Shown here in pieces: positions 42,137-50,721 of a stretch of DNA of 64,000 bases (the stretch's first letter is position 1; each line of letters begins with the position of its first letter). The notes beneath the pieces are model-generated. The model saw nothing but the letters and a program-made list of their open reading frames with translations. It had not been told where the DNA came from and searched no databases. Source of the stretch: Chloroflexota bacterium (GTDB lineage: Bacteria; Chloroflexota; Anaerolineae; Anaerolineales; Anaerolineaceae); NCBI GenBank assembly GCA_016838895.1, contig JAEKNU010000003.1, forward strand, positions 92,707 to 156,706, given 5' to 3'. Both the position numbers and the translations under genes were made by a program.

Positions 42137-43948
42137 ATGCAAGCTTTGAAAAATGCTCCCTATGATATGAAAAACGCCATCAGTAAAAACCGATTGGTTG
42201 GCTTATGGCGCTTAATAACCGGTTATCAAATGCGCTATAGCATCGCAACACTTAGTCTAGGTTTTGCCGCTTTATCCAAAACAGCCACGTATCTATTATT
42301 AAAAAACTTCGTCGATCAATATTTTATTGACAAGAATCCACTGATCTCATTACCCTTGATCGCTGGTAGTTTCGTCCTTCTGGCTGTCTTTCAGGGCGGT
42401 TTTTCCTTCCTAGCTGGTGCATTAGCTGCCAGTACCACAGAAAGCTCAATCAAACGATTGCGCGACTATTTGTTTGATCATTTACAGCGTTTACATTTTT
42501 CATACCATGACAAAACGCAAACCGGTGAACTCATTCAAAGAGTAACATCTGATGTAGATGCCTTGCGCAGATTTTACCAGAATCAGGCCATTGATTTTGG
42601 CCGTATTGTGCTCTTGTTTGTGGTCAATTTTGTTGCATTGCTGACTTTAAATGTAAAATTAGCCCTCATCTCAGTGGCAATCGTGCCAGTCATCATGTTT
42701 ATCTCAATGAAGTTTTTCAAGCGCATTTCTGATGCTTACGAATCCTATCAGGAACAAGAAGCCGTACTTTCCACTACATTGCAGGAAAACCTGAGTGGTG
42801 TAAGGGTAGTAAAGGCTTTTGCCCGGCAGGATTTTGAGATGGAGAAATTCAACCGCGACAATTGGGAAAAATTTGTGCGCGGAAAGAAATTATTGACCAT
42901 TGAATCTCTTTTCTGGCCAATCACCGATATCTTATGTGCGATTCAACTATTGACAAGCTATTATATCGGCGCGTTAATGGCCATGGACGGTACCATCAGT
43001 GTGGGCACCTATTTGGCTGTCTCTGGCATGATTGTATGGATCATTTTTCCTATGCGCAATCTTGGACGTATCATCATTCAAATCTCAACCGGCTTTGTCT
43101 CTTTCGATCGTGTGATGGAGATTGTCAAACAGAGCGAAGAAGATCTTGATGAAGGTGAAATATTACCACTTGAAAGACCAGAAGGCAAAATTGAATTCAA
43201 AGATGTCGTCTTTGAATATGAATCCGGGAAAAATGCCCTTGATCATGTAAATTTCATTTGTCAATCCGGTCAAAGCATTGCCCTTCTTGGCTTAACCGGT
43301 TCAGGGAAAACCACATTGGTGAACCTTTTGCCAAGGTTTTATGATGCGACCTCAGGTACCATCTTATTGGATGATCAGGATATCACCCTCATTCCTAGAC
43401 GCTATTTGCGCCAAAACATCGGCATTGTAGAACAAGAACCTTTTTTATTTTCCATGACGATCAGAAACAATATCACGTACGGCATCACCCGGGAAATTAC
43501 GGAAGAGGAAATTTATGATGCTGCCAAAGCCGCAGCAATTCATGATGTGATTCTAAGTTTTCCGAAGGGATATGACACCCTCGTTGGTGAACGCGGTGTA
43601 ACCCTCTCCGGTGGGCAAAAACAAAGAGTAGCAATCGCCAGAACTTTGTTAAAAAATCCAAGTATTCTCATATTGGATGACTCTACTGCATCTGTTGATC
43701 TGGACACTGAGGCCATTATTCGTGATGCGCTGCAAAATTTAATGCAAAACCGCACCACATTTATTATTGCTCACCGTATTCAAAGCATTATGAACGCAGA
43801 TCAGATTTTGATTATGGAAAATGGAAAAATCCTACATCACGGCAATCATCAAAAGTTGCTGGCTGAATCAGAAATCTATCAGGAAATTTACCAGATGCAG
43901 ACAGAACTGGAATTGCAATTATCAGAGGAAATCTCTAATGGCAGTTGA
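42137..43948 (+). CDS. ABC exporter half-transporter A (degenerate Walker B)
   Basis: 603 residues. Six membrane helices to about residue 330, then a nucleotide-binding domain: Walker A GLTGSGKTT, Q-loop VEQEPFLFS, signature LSGGQKQR, Walker B ILILDDSTASVD, H-loop AHR. Walker B ends in Asp where the catalytic Glu normally stands, so its own ATP site should be inactive or slow. The next gene codes for a partner with an intact Glu, which is the pattern of heterodimeric multidrug-type exporters. GGAAGAA lies before the ATG. Substrate unknown. Confidence 0.93.
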   Translation: MQALKNAPYDMKNAISKNRLVGLWRLITGYQMRYSIATLSLGFAALSKTATYLLLKNFVDQYFIDKNPLISLPLIAGSFVLLAVFQGGFSFLAGALAASTTESSIKRLRDYLFDHLQRLHFSYHDKTQTGELIQRVTSDVDALRRFYQNQAIDFGRIVLLFVVNFVALLTLNVKLALISVAIVPVIMFISMKFFKRISDAYESYQEQEAVLSTTLQENLSGVRVVKAFARQDFEMEKFNRDNWEKFVRGKKLLTIESLFWPITDILCAIQLLTSYYIGALMAMDGTISVGTYLAVSGMIVWIIFPMRNLGRIIIQISTGFVSFDRVMEIVKQSEEDLDEGEILPLERPEGKIEFKDVVFEYESGKNALDHVNFICQSGQSIALLGLTGSGKTTLVNLLPRFYDATSGTILLDDQDITLIPRRYLRQNIGIVEQEPFLFSMTIRNNITYGITREITEEEIYDAAKAAAIHDVILSFPKGYDTLVGERGVTLSGGQKQRVAIARTLLKNPSILILDDSTASVDLDTEAIIRDALQNLMQNRTTFIIAHRIQSIMNADQILIMENGKILHHGNHQKLLAESEIYQEIYQMQTELELQLSEEISNGS

Positions 43949-45755
43949 TACTTACTTTGAAGAAGAAGAATTCACCACTCAGGTGAACACAAACATCCTG
44001 CTTCGACTTGCCGGATTAATGAAACCGCATAAGAAATGGGTAATTGGCTTTTTACTGGCTATCACAATTGTATCCGGCCTGGAAGCTGTTTTCACTTACA
44101 TCAGTAAATTAATCGTTGATACAGCTATCCTTGTCAACGATAAACAACAATTAATTCATCTGATTACCATTTACGGATCCCTGATTATTGCACAGGCCTT
44201 GAGCATCTTTGCCTTTATCTATCTAACAGGTATTCTCGGCGAGCGTATTCGTTATGATTTGCGCAAGATGATGTTTAATCATTTGCAAGAACTCTCATTG
44301 TCATATTTCAGTAAAACGCCTGTGGGTTGGATCATCTCTCGTGTTACATCCGATTCTGACCGCGTCGCAGAATTGATGACCTGGGGCTTGCTGGATGTTA
44401 CCTGGGCCACCTTTAATATTCTATCCTCGATGGTCTTCATGATCATCATCAACTGGAAACTAGCCTTATTCATTTTCATCCTGCTGCCATTGCTTACATA
44501 TATCGGCATTCAATTTCGTATGCGTATCTTGAAAGAATTCCGTAATGTACGTAAATTGAATTCCAAAATTACCGCCTCCTACAATGAAAACATTACTGGC
44601 GTGAGAGTCATAAAAGCCCTGGTTAGAGAGGAAGAAAATACAAGTGAATTCAAATTGCTTTCCACAAGCATGTTCCGCTCCGGATATCGCGCTGCCTGGC
44701 TTAGCGCATTATTTCTCCCAACGGTTCAATTGATCACAGCCGTTGGTTTGGGGGGAATCATCTGGTATGGTGGCTATCAGGCAAGCATTGGCGGTATGAC
44801 CATTGGTGGCATTCAGGCCTTTATCACCTATATTACTTTCATGATGTGGCCGATCAGTGATCTCGCGCGGGTTTTTGCAGAAATGCAGCATGCGGTTGCA
44901 TCCGCTGAACGAATTTTCTCCCTGGTAGATTCAAAAGCTGATATTGTGGATCAGCCAAACGCAGAAAATCCACAAACCATTCAGGGTGACATTATCTTTG
45001 AGAATGTTTCTTTCTGTTATGAGGGTGATGAACACGTACTCAAAGATTTCAATCTGGAAGTGAAGCGTGGTGAAACCATCGCCCTGGTAGGCTCCACTGG
45101 CGGCGGTAAATCAACCATTGTCAATTTACTGTGCCGTTTTTATGAGCCCAAAAGTGGACGAATCGTAATCGGTGACAAGGACTATACCAGTATCAGTCAG
45201 CATGGATTGCAATCAAAAATTGGTATGGTACCGCAAACGCCACATCTTTTTTCAGGCACCATTATTGAAAATCTTCGCTATGGTAATCTGCTGGCAAGCG
45301 ATGAACAAATTATGGCAGCGGCACAACAAACCGGGGCACATGATTTCATCGTGAAATTCCCTAATGCCTATCAACAGGATGTTGGCGAAGGCGGCAATTT
45401 ACTCTCGGTAGGTCAAAAACAACTAATCAGCCTTACGCGCGCTGTGTTGGCAGACCCTGAAATCTTTGTGATGGATGAAGCCACCAGTTCAATTGATACA
45501 CTAACAGAAGCACTGATTCAAAAAGGCATTGAAAAATTGATGCATAACCGGACCAGTTTCATCATTGCTCATCGATTATCTACGATTAAACATGCCAATC
45601 GTATTCTGGTCATTGAGCAGGGCAGTATCGCTGAAAGCGGCTCGCATGAGGAATTACTCAAACAAGGCGGCAAGTATCACCAGTTATACACCCGTCAGTT
45701 CCGGCGCAATTTAGAAAGCAAAATCAGCCATTTCCAATCCCCCATTAAGGAATAA
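43938..45755 (+). CDS. ABC exporter half-transporter B (catalytic Walker B, altered signature)
   Basis: 605 residues. Membrane part to about 340, then Walker A GSTGGGKST, signature LSVGQKQL (Gly to Val), Walker B IFVMDEATSSID with the catalytic Glu, H-loop AHR. The altered signature would face the degenerate Walker sites of the partner, so the pair forms one active and one degenerate ATP site. ATG 43938 with AGAGGAA upstream is preferred; the track's 43821 start lies deep in the previous gene. 11-nt overlap with the partner gene. Confidence 0.93.
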   Translation: MAVDTYFEEEEFTTQVNTNILLRLAGLMKPHKKWVIGFLLAITIVSGLEAVFTYISKLIVDTAILVNDKQQLIHLITIYGSLIIAQALSIFAFIYLTGILGERIRYDLRKMMFNHLQELSLSYFSKTPVGWIISRVTSDSDRVAELMTWGLLDVTWATFNILSSMVFMIIINWKLALFIFILLPLLTYIGIQFRMRILKEFRNVRKLNSKITASYNENITGVRVIKALVREEENTSEFKLLSTSMFRSGYRAAWLSALFLPTVQLITAVGLGGIIWYGGYQASIGGMTIGGIQAFITYITFMMWPISDLARVFAEMQHAVASAERIFSLVDSKADIVDQPNAENPQTIQGDIIFENVSFCYEGDEHVLKDFNLEVKRGETIALVGSTGGGKSTIVNLLCRFYEPKSGRIVIGDKDYTSISQHGLQSKIGMVPQTPHLFSGTIIENLRYGNLLASDEQIMAAAQQTGAHDFIVKFPNAYQQDVGEGGNLLSVGQKQLISLTRAVLADPEIFVMDEATSSIDTLTEALIQKGIEKLMHNRTSFIIAHRLSTIKHANRILVIEQGSIAESGSHEELLKQGGKYHQLYTRQFRRNLESKISHFQSPIKE

Positions 45756-45790
45756 AAAAATCCCCGTCAGATCATTGACGGGGATTTTTA
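45754..45790. terminator. Bidirectional terminator after the ABC exporter genes
   Basis: AATCCCCGTCA / TGACGGGGATT, loop GATCAT, with A-run and T-run on the two sides; it also serves the convergent 59-aa gene. Confidence 0.9.
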
Positions 45791-45796
45791 CTAAGA

Positions 45797-45976
45797 TTAT
45801 TTGACACCACGAATCAGTTGTAAGAATTCCTGCCATTCTTCTTCGAAGAAATGCAGGGTGACATTATTCAACTCCAGATGGTAAGTTGTTTCTCCATCCG
45901 GTTCTTCTGCCAGCCAGGCAATGTAGCTGTCAGTTTCAGCAAGGGTTTTTGTTTTCGGTTCTGGAGCTTTATCCAT
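45797..45976 (-). CDS. Small acidic protein of 59 residues, function unknown (below ORF-track cutoff)
   Basis: ATG 45976 has AAGGAG 6 nt upstream on the minus strand. The frame codes MDKAPEPKTKTLAETDSY and continues to the end LQLIRGVK, stop TAA 45797. The middle, TTYHLELNNVTLHFFEEEW, looks like a short beta-hairpin followed by a helix, a compact folded design rather than random sequence. There are no cysteines, signal or membrane segment. It lies 35 nt after the AI-2E transporter gene in the same direction and just before a terminator, so it is probably the last gene of that transcript. I know of no family for it. Confidence 0.72.
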   Translation of the reverse strand: MDKAPEPKTKTLAETDSYIAWLAEEPDGETTYHLELNNVTLHFFEEEWQEFLQLIRGVK

Positions 45977-46011
45977 TTCATACTCCTTAGACTAATTTAT
46001 ATTTTCCATAC

Positions 46012-47253
46012 TTATTTTCCATTTCTCTTGCGAAAAACGTTCTTTATCCAATTGAGGATGTTAATCAATATTTTTGTAAGAATCTCTTTTGCCTTATGAA
46101 AAAATGGAGGCATAGGTTCAGGTGGTGGTATGGTTTTCATAACTTCCCATGGGTCACGATCCAACATTTTATCAACGACATAATCCAGGAACAATTTTAT
46201 CGTAGCAACCACAGGAGCGGCTAAAACGACACCAATTACACCCAAAATAGATAAACCAATTAATGCGCCTACCATGACTGCTGCAGGGTGAACCTGCAAC
46301 GCATCAGCCAATAGTCTGGGGACAACAACATTATCCATCATTAAATCAATGAACCATGCAATCCCAACAATCAGCAATACATAAAGCCAGGGATTCATGC
46401 CAAATAAATGGTTTTCCTGAAACAATGCCACCAGACCGTATGTTGTCCATGCTACTGCAGGTCCTACATAAGGAACAAAACGAGCCAGACCAGCCAGGAG
46501 AGCCAGGCCGACAAAATAATTGACCTGCATACCCCCCAAAAATATCGCATATATTACAAAGGTTATACCAATAATCACCAACTGACCACGCAAAAACGCG
46601 TTCCAGATTCGTGACAATTCACTGCCTATTCGGGCAACATCCACCTGATAGCCAGGGATATTAATACTAATGATTCGGTCTGGCACACCTTTGGTTTCAG
46701 AGACAATGAAATAAGAGATCAACAGGATGAAAAACATCCAACCAAAAAAGGCTGCTGCCCCAGAAGCTAATCCGGTAATTAGGCCACCCAGCCTACCTAA
46801 CACAGGTTGGATAATGCTGCTTAATTCAACGCCAATGTCTTGATAAATAATACTATCTAGTTTTATCGTATAAGGGCCAAAAACAATTTGCTGGGCACTC
46901 AATTCTTCCAGAAATCCGGGCAGATCAGCGACGGCTGAATTCAAGAATTTTATTAGACTGCTGGTTTGCTCGACCAATGAAAAACCACCCCAGGTCGCCA
47001 GGCCTAAAATGGCGATAATAATCAGCAAGTAAAGTATGGTTACTGCCAATCGCCAGGAGAGTTTGACCATTTGGCGAATTTTATCAACAACTGGATACAG
47101 CAAATATGAAACAATAAATGAGAGCAGAATGGGGCCCAAGAATTGTTGAAATTGAATTAACAAGCCAGCCAGTATCGCTACAAGGGTTAATCCAATCACC
47201 AATTTTGTTGTACTACTCCAAATAGGAGAGGCTTCATTATTATTGTTGTCCAT
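46012..47253 (-). CDS. AI-2E family transporter
   Basis: 413-residue membrane protein of the PF01594 group. N-terminal pair of helices (TKLVIGLTLVAILAGLLIQF, PILLSFIVSYLLYPVVD), a soluble middle part, then about five helices with FVPYVGPAVAW and VVPRLLADALQVHPAAVMVGAL, the characteristic family stretch. Members export small molecules, including AI-2 or sodium in single tested cases; the substrate here is open. ATG 47253 has GAGG 8 nt upstream and is preferred over 47271. The basic tail NWIKNVFRKRNGK is cytosolic. Confidence 0.9.
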   Translation of the reverse strand: MDNNNNEASPIWSSTTKLVIGLTLVAILAGLLIQFQQFLGPILLSFIVSYLLYPVVDKIRQMVKLSWRLAVTILYLLIIIAILGLATWGGFSLVEQTSSLIKFLNSAVADLPGFLEELSAQQIVFGPYTIKLDSIIYQDIGVELSSIIQPVLGRLGGLITGLASGAAAFFGWMFFILLISYFIVSETKGVPDRIISINIPGYQVDVARIGSELSRIWNAFLRGQLVIIGITFVIYAIFLGGMQVNYFVGLALLAGLARFVPYVGPAVAWTTYGLVALFQENHLFGMNPWLYVLLIVGIAWFIDLMMDNVVVPRLLADALQVHPAAVMVGALIGLSILGVIGVVLAAPVVATIKLFLDYVVDKMLDRDPWEVMKTIPPPEPMPPFFHKAKEILTKILINILNWIKNVFRKRNGK

Positions 47254-47282
47254 ACCGTTAACCTCAACCACACTACATCAAT

Positions 47283-47316
47283 CTGCCAGTTTGAAAAATG
47301 TCAAACTGGCAGTTTA
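47283..47316. terminator. Hairpin between the FHA and AI-2E genes
   Basis: Perfect 12-bp stem CTGCCAGTTTGA / TCAAACTGGCAG with a 6-nt loop. T-runs are poor on the minus strand, so it may be a partial terminator or processing site. Confidence 0.5.
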
Positions 47317-47347
47317 TTCATCTATTTCATATACGCAAAATAGTAAG

Positions 47348-47953
47348 TTATGGTTGCGGGCATGCCGCAGGATCGAATAACCAGGGCACCACATCACACC
47401 ATAATGAATTGGAGTCAATGTACCATAACGCCATCAAACTACAAATACACATCAGAATCAATACGATCAAAATAATGATAAGCATCGTAGGCACTTTTTT
47501 CTTTGGTTTTGCAGGAGGACTAATCGCATCGGGGATTTGTCCGGAATAAGATGGTACAGGTTGTTGTATTGGCTGCGCAACGCTTTGCTGCGGTTTAGCT
47601 GGTTCAGGAATGCCAAAAGAACCACCGGATACAACCGTTGCATCAGAATCAACTGCACCTTCAAATACCAATGATAGGGTTTCACCAAAGGTAATGATTT
47701 CGCCAGGGCGTAAAACATACGAGCCCGTCAATCGCTGTCCATTTACAAAGGTACCGTTCGTTGAACCAAGGTCTTCAATTACATAATTTGCGCCTTGCAT
47801 GAACAAACGTGAATGTCTTCTTGATACTTCAGAATCACTTATGACGATGTCATTTCCTAAATCACGTCCAAGTATCATCTCTGGCTTATCTAAAGGATAA
47901 ATTTGTCCGATAGAAGGACCAGAACGCATTACTAAGCGGTATTTTGAACTCAT
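47348..47953 (-). CDS. FHA-domain protein with C-terminal membrane anchor
   Basis: 201 residues. FHA domain at about 5-95: MILGRDLGNDIVISDSEVSRRHSRL and DLGSTNGTFVNGQRL, all phosphothreonine-binding loops intact. A Pro/Gln linker (about 110-150) precedes one membrane segment, PTMLIIILIVLILMCICSLMAL, and a short outer tail with two Cys. The FHA domain should be inside the cell and may dock on targets of the kinase at 23733. ATG 47953 with GGAGGG upstream is preferred to 47971. Confidence 0.9.
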   Translation of the reverse strand: MSSKYRLVMRSGPSIGQIYPLDKPEMILGRDLGNDIVISDSEVSRRHSRLFMQGANYVIEDLGSTNGTFVNGQRLTGSYVLRPGEIITFGETLSLVFEGAVDSDATVVSGGSFGIPEPAKPQQSVAQPIQQPVPSYSGQIPDAISPPAKPKKKVPTMLIIILIVLILMCICSLMALWYIDSNSLWCDVVPWLFDPAACPQP

Positions 47954-47986
47954 ATGATTGCCCTCCAACAAAAAAATATCACTTAT

Positions 47987-48016
47987 AGTTTAACCGATTT
48001 TCAAGAGCAGTGTCAA
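47987..48016 (-). promoter_or_regulatory. Promoter of the FHA gene
   Basis: Minus strand: TTGACA (48016-48011), 18-bp spacer, TAAACT (47992-47987). Confidence 0.7.
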
Positions 48017-48102
48017 CAAAAATCGATGATCATAATCTAAACATAAAATATGTTAAAATTATGCTCTATTCACAGTAAATTGTAATCATATATAGGACCC
48101 TT

Positions 48103-48297
48103 ATGAAAATTATACTCACCTTACGAGAGAAGGAATATCTCCTTGAAAAACGAATGTCTCTAAAAAAGGCTTATCAGGAAATTGGCATATCTCCTGAATC
48201 TCATCTGGCATTGAGGGATGGTGAACTCATGCAGGATGATGAAATCCTTAAAGATGATGACCGGATTACGATTATCCCGGTTATTTCAGGAGGATAA
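48103..48297 (+). CDS. Ubiquitin-like sulfur carrier (ThiS/MoaD/TtuB type)
   Basis: 64 residues with a beta-grasp pattern: MKIILTLREKEYLLEKRM, then SLKKAYQEIGISPES, ALRDGELMQDDEILKDDDRI and the end VISGG. The C-terminal Gly-Gly is the site for adenylation and thiocarboxylation by an E1-like enzyme. The next gene codes for a TtuA-type tRNA thiolase, so this is most likely its sulfur donor (TtuB-like) rather than a thiamine or molybdopterin carrier. The codons for the terminal Gly-Gly also form the ribosome site of the next gene. Confidence 0.82.
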   Translation: MKIILTLREKEYLLEKRMSLKKAYQEIGISPESHLALRDGELMQDDEILKDDDRITIIPVISGG

Positions 48298-48298
48298 T

Positions 48299-49231
48299 TT
48301 GCCAGTTTATAAATGCAGAAAATGTAAAGCCAGAGCGGTTATCAACATGAAACAGCATCGATTGGCTTATTGTAAAGAGCACTACATTGAATGGGTCATT
48401 GACTATACCGTTAAAACCATTGAGCGATATCATCTCTTTTCAAAAGAGGAAAAAATACTGGTGGCTGTTTCCGGTGGAAAGGACTCTTTAGCACTATGGG
48501 ATATTCTCTGGCAGGCCGGTTATCAGGCTGATGGCCTTTATATTGGTCTCGGTATTGATGACGGCATTCATTATTCGGATCGCTCCCATGAACTAAGCTT
48601 GAAGTTTGCCGAGGAACGCGGATTATTACTGCATACTGTGAATATTCCTGAACGCTATGATGAAACCATCCCCCAAATGGCTCAACGAGATCGTCGAGGT
48701 CATGGAAAACCCTGCTCCGTTTGTGGATTGGTTAAACGACATGAGATGAACCGTATCGCCGTTGAAAAAGGGTATCCAGTTTTGGCAACAGGGCATAATC
48801 TTGATGACGAAGTTGCAGTACTGCTTGGCAATACCCTGTCATGGAGCATGGATATGCTGATAAGACAGGCTCCTTTGCTGCCAGCAGAAAATGGTTTTGC
48901 ACGGAAAGTAAAACCCCTTTGTCGCTTCACCGAAAGGGAAACCGCTGCATATACAATTTTGAAGAATATTGAATATATTTTTGATGAATGTCCGTATGCT
49001 GTAGGCAGCAAATCAGCCTCATTTAAGCAAATTTTAAATCAATTAGAAGAAGAAATGCCAGGAAAGAAGCTAAAATTTTATACCGACTTCCTACGCATGA
49101 AAAAAGACGGATATCTTAATGATAAAAATGATGAAAAGCCGGGTTATTACCACACCTGCCCAATATGTAATCAACCCACCACAATTGAAGGACCATGTGC
49201 ATTCTGCCGTTTAGTTGGTAAAGCCATCTAA
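48299..49231 (+). CDS. ttuA: TtuA-type tRNA 2-thiolation enzyme
   Basis: 310 residues. N-terminal zinc finger CRKCKARAV with a following CKEH; PP-loop VAVSGGKDSLALWD near 58; central CSVCGLVKRHEMN (near 140) and later DECPYA cysteine, the set that in TtuA/TtcA-type enzymes binds a 4Fe-4S cluster; C-terminal zinc finger CPICNQPTTIEGPCAFC. TtuA of Thermus makes 2-thio-ribothymidine at tRNA position 54 and takes sulfur from TtuB. I choose TTG 48299 with AGGAGG 5 nt upstream; the track's ATG 48218 lies within the carrier gene. An E1-like activator is not in the window. Confidence 0.88.
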   Translation: MPVYKCRKCKARAVINMKQHRLAYCKEHYIEWVIDYTVKTIERYHLFSKEEKILVAVSGGKDSLALWDILWQAGYQADGLYIGLGIDDGIHYSDRSHELSLKFAEERGLLLHTVNIPERYDETIPQMAQRDRRGHGKPCSVCGLVKRHEMNRIAVEKGYPVLATGHNLDDEVAVLLGNTLSWSMDMLIRQAPLLPAENGFARKVKPLCRFTERETAAYTILKNIEYIFDECPYAVGSKSASFKQILNQLEEEMPGKKLKFYTDFLRMKKDGYLNDKNDEKPGYYHTCPICNQPTTIEGPCAFCRLVGKAI

Positions 49232-49245
49232 TCCCCTTGTAACTC

Positions 49246-49280
49246 ACCGATTAGAAATTTCTGATCGGTCTTTATTTCTT
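49246..49280 (+). terminator. Terminator after ttuA
   Basis: ACCGATTAGAAA directly followed by TTTCTGATCGGT (one G-U), then CTTTATTTCTT. Confidence 0.7.
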
Positions 49281-49307
49281 GACTTATTACTAACTTAGTA
49301 GTAGCAT
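49279..49307 (+). promoter_or_regulatory. Promoter of padR with embedded palindrome
   Basis: TTGACT (49279-49284), 17-bp spacer, TAGCAT (49302-49307). The spacer contains the perfect palindrome TACTAACTTAGTA at 49288-49300, a likely operator. Confidence 0.55.
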
Positions 49308-49358
49308 TTATTTAATTGTATTACTCATTCAATTTGTCACACGTAAAAGGAGTTTATT

Positions 49359-49727
49359 TTGAGCGATCAAGAGTCTATAAATCGTAAATATCAAAAAGAA
49401 TTGAATGCTGGCATCGCTTCTCTTGTACTACTCAGCGTACTGGATCTGGCTGTGGAACCGCTCTATGGTTATCAGATCTCCAAAATGGTTGGTGCAGGAA
49501 AAGAGAATGGCATCTCAATGAAACAGAGCGCCTTATATCCGGTATTGCGCTCTCTGGAAGGAAATGGCTTATTAAGCAGTCAGGTGGAACCTTCGGTATC
49601 CGGTCCCCCACGACGATACTACCAGGTCACTCCCTTGGGAAAGACAATACTGGTAGGTTGGAAAAATACATGGCATTCTACAAAAACATATGTCAATTCA
49701 ATCCTGGAAGGAGAATATCGTGATTAA
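49359..49727 (+). CDS. PadR-family transcriptional regulator
   Basis: 122 residues. Winged helix: LNAGIASLVLLSVLDLAVEPLYGYQI, then SALYPVLRSLEGNGLLSSQV and GPPRRYYQVTPLGK, the PadR signature. Start is TTG 49359 with AAAGGAG 6 nt upstream. The gene overlaps the following membrane gene by 8 nt. PadR repressors commonly control the membrane gene beside them and themselves; a palindrome lies in the promoter spacer. Confidence 0.93.
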   Translation: MSDQESINRKYQKELNAGIASLVLLSVLDLAVEPLYGYQISKMVGAGKENGISMKQSALYPVLRSLEGNGLLSSQVEPSVSGPPRRYYQVTPLGKTILVGWKNTWHSTKTYVNSILEGEYRD

Positions 49728-50598
49728 TTCAATTGAAGAATATCTCAGTAGTTTAAAAATTCAAATGAATGGATGTGATCCTGCTACCATACAGGACGCC
49801 ATGGCAGATGCAGAAGAACATCTGCGGGTTGCTCTGGAAAATAGTAACAGCAGTGCAGATGAGAATATATTGCAATCTATCATTGAAGACTATGGCACAC
49901 CAGAAGAAACTGCTGCAGCCTATCGTGAACTTGAAATAAGATTTCCATCTAATTTTTCAAAAAAAACATTAGAAAATAATCAAAGTCCATTGACCCGCTT
50001 CTTTAGTATCTTTGCAGATCCAGGTGCCTGGGGAGCAATGCTATACATGCTGCTTACATTAATAACCGGTACGATATATTTTAGTTGGGGTATCTCTGGA
50101 CTTTCTATTTCATTGGGTACCATTATCCTGATTATTGGATTACCCATTACGGTGCTTTTCCTGATCTCCTATCGCGGTATTGCCATCGTCGAAGGACGCA
50201 TCGTTGAGGCTTTGCTGGGTGCCCGTATGCCAAGAAGACCCGTTTTTTATCGCAAAGATCTGCCTTGGATTGAAAAATTCAAGTCTATTCTGTTTTCCAA
50301 ACATACATGGTTATCCTTGTTATATATGATTTTGCTTTTCCCATTGGGAATATTCTATTTTTGCTTATTTATAACGTTAATTGCGCTAGGGCTGTCTCTT
50401 CTGGCAATTCCAATCATTCAATATGGTTTCCAAATCCCTATCATTTGGATGGGCTCCAATACCTACTTCATAATGGATTGGGCAATTCCTTTGGTGATTA
50501 TCGGTGGCATTCTTATATTAACTTTGACAATGCATCTTGCGAAGGGTATTGGCAAACTTCATGGGAAATTTGCAAAATCAATGTTGGTTAGCGATTAA
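49720..50598 (+). CDS. HAAS/DUF1700-like plus putative-sensor membrane protein
   Basis: 292 residues. N-terminal helical cytosolic part (INSIEEYLSSLKIQMN, AMADAEEHLRVAL, IIEDYGTPEETAAAYRE) matches the HAAS/DUF1700 type found in partners of PadR regulators. The membrane part (about 105-285) has two pairs of helices and the motif LLYMILLFPLGIFYFCLFI, similar to the sensor protein at 3188. GTG 49720 has GGAG 6 nt upstream and is preferred over 49690. It overlaps padR, so the two form a regulator-membrane partner pair. Confidence 0.82.
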   Translation: MINSIEEYLSSLKIQMNGCDPATIQDAMADAEEHLRVALENSNSSADENILQSIIEDYGTPEETAAAYRELEIRFPSNFSKKTLENNQSPLTRFFSIFADPGAWGAMLYMLLTLITGTIYFSWGISGLSISLGTIILIIGLPITVLFLISYRGIAIVEGRIVEALLGARMPRRPVFYRKDLPWIEKFKSILFSKHTWLSLLYMILLFPLGIFYFCLFITLIALGLSLLAIPIIQYGFQIPIIWMGSNTYFIMDWAIPLVIIGGILILTLTMHLAKGIGKLHGKFAKSMLVSD

Positions 50599-50621
50599 TA
50601 ATTCTGATATTTTGTCTTTGT

Positions 50622-50654
50622 AAGTACAGAAGTGATTCTTCTGTACTTTTTTTT
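50622..50654 (+). terminator. Terminator after the padR operon
   Basis: AAGTACAGAAG / CTTCTGTACTT, loop TGATT, followed by a run of T. Confidence 0.92.
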
Positions 50655-50721
50655 GAATCAAAATATATACCGATGATATAATCATCTTGCGATGAAACAA
50701 ATAGGCAAAAATTTCAGCCAT

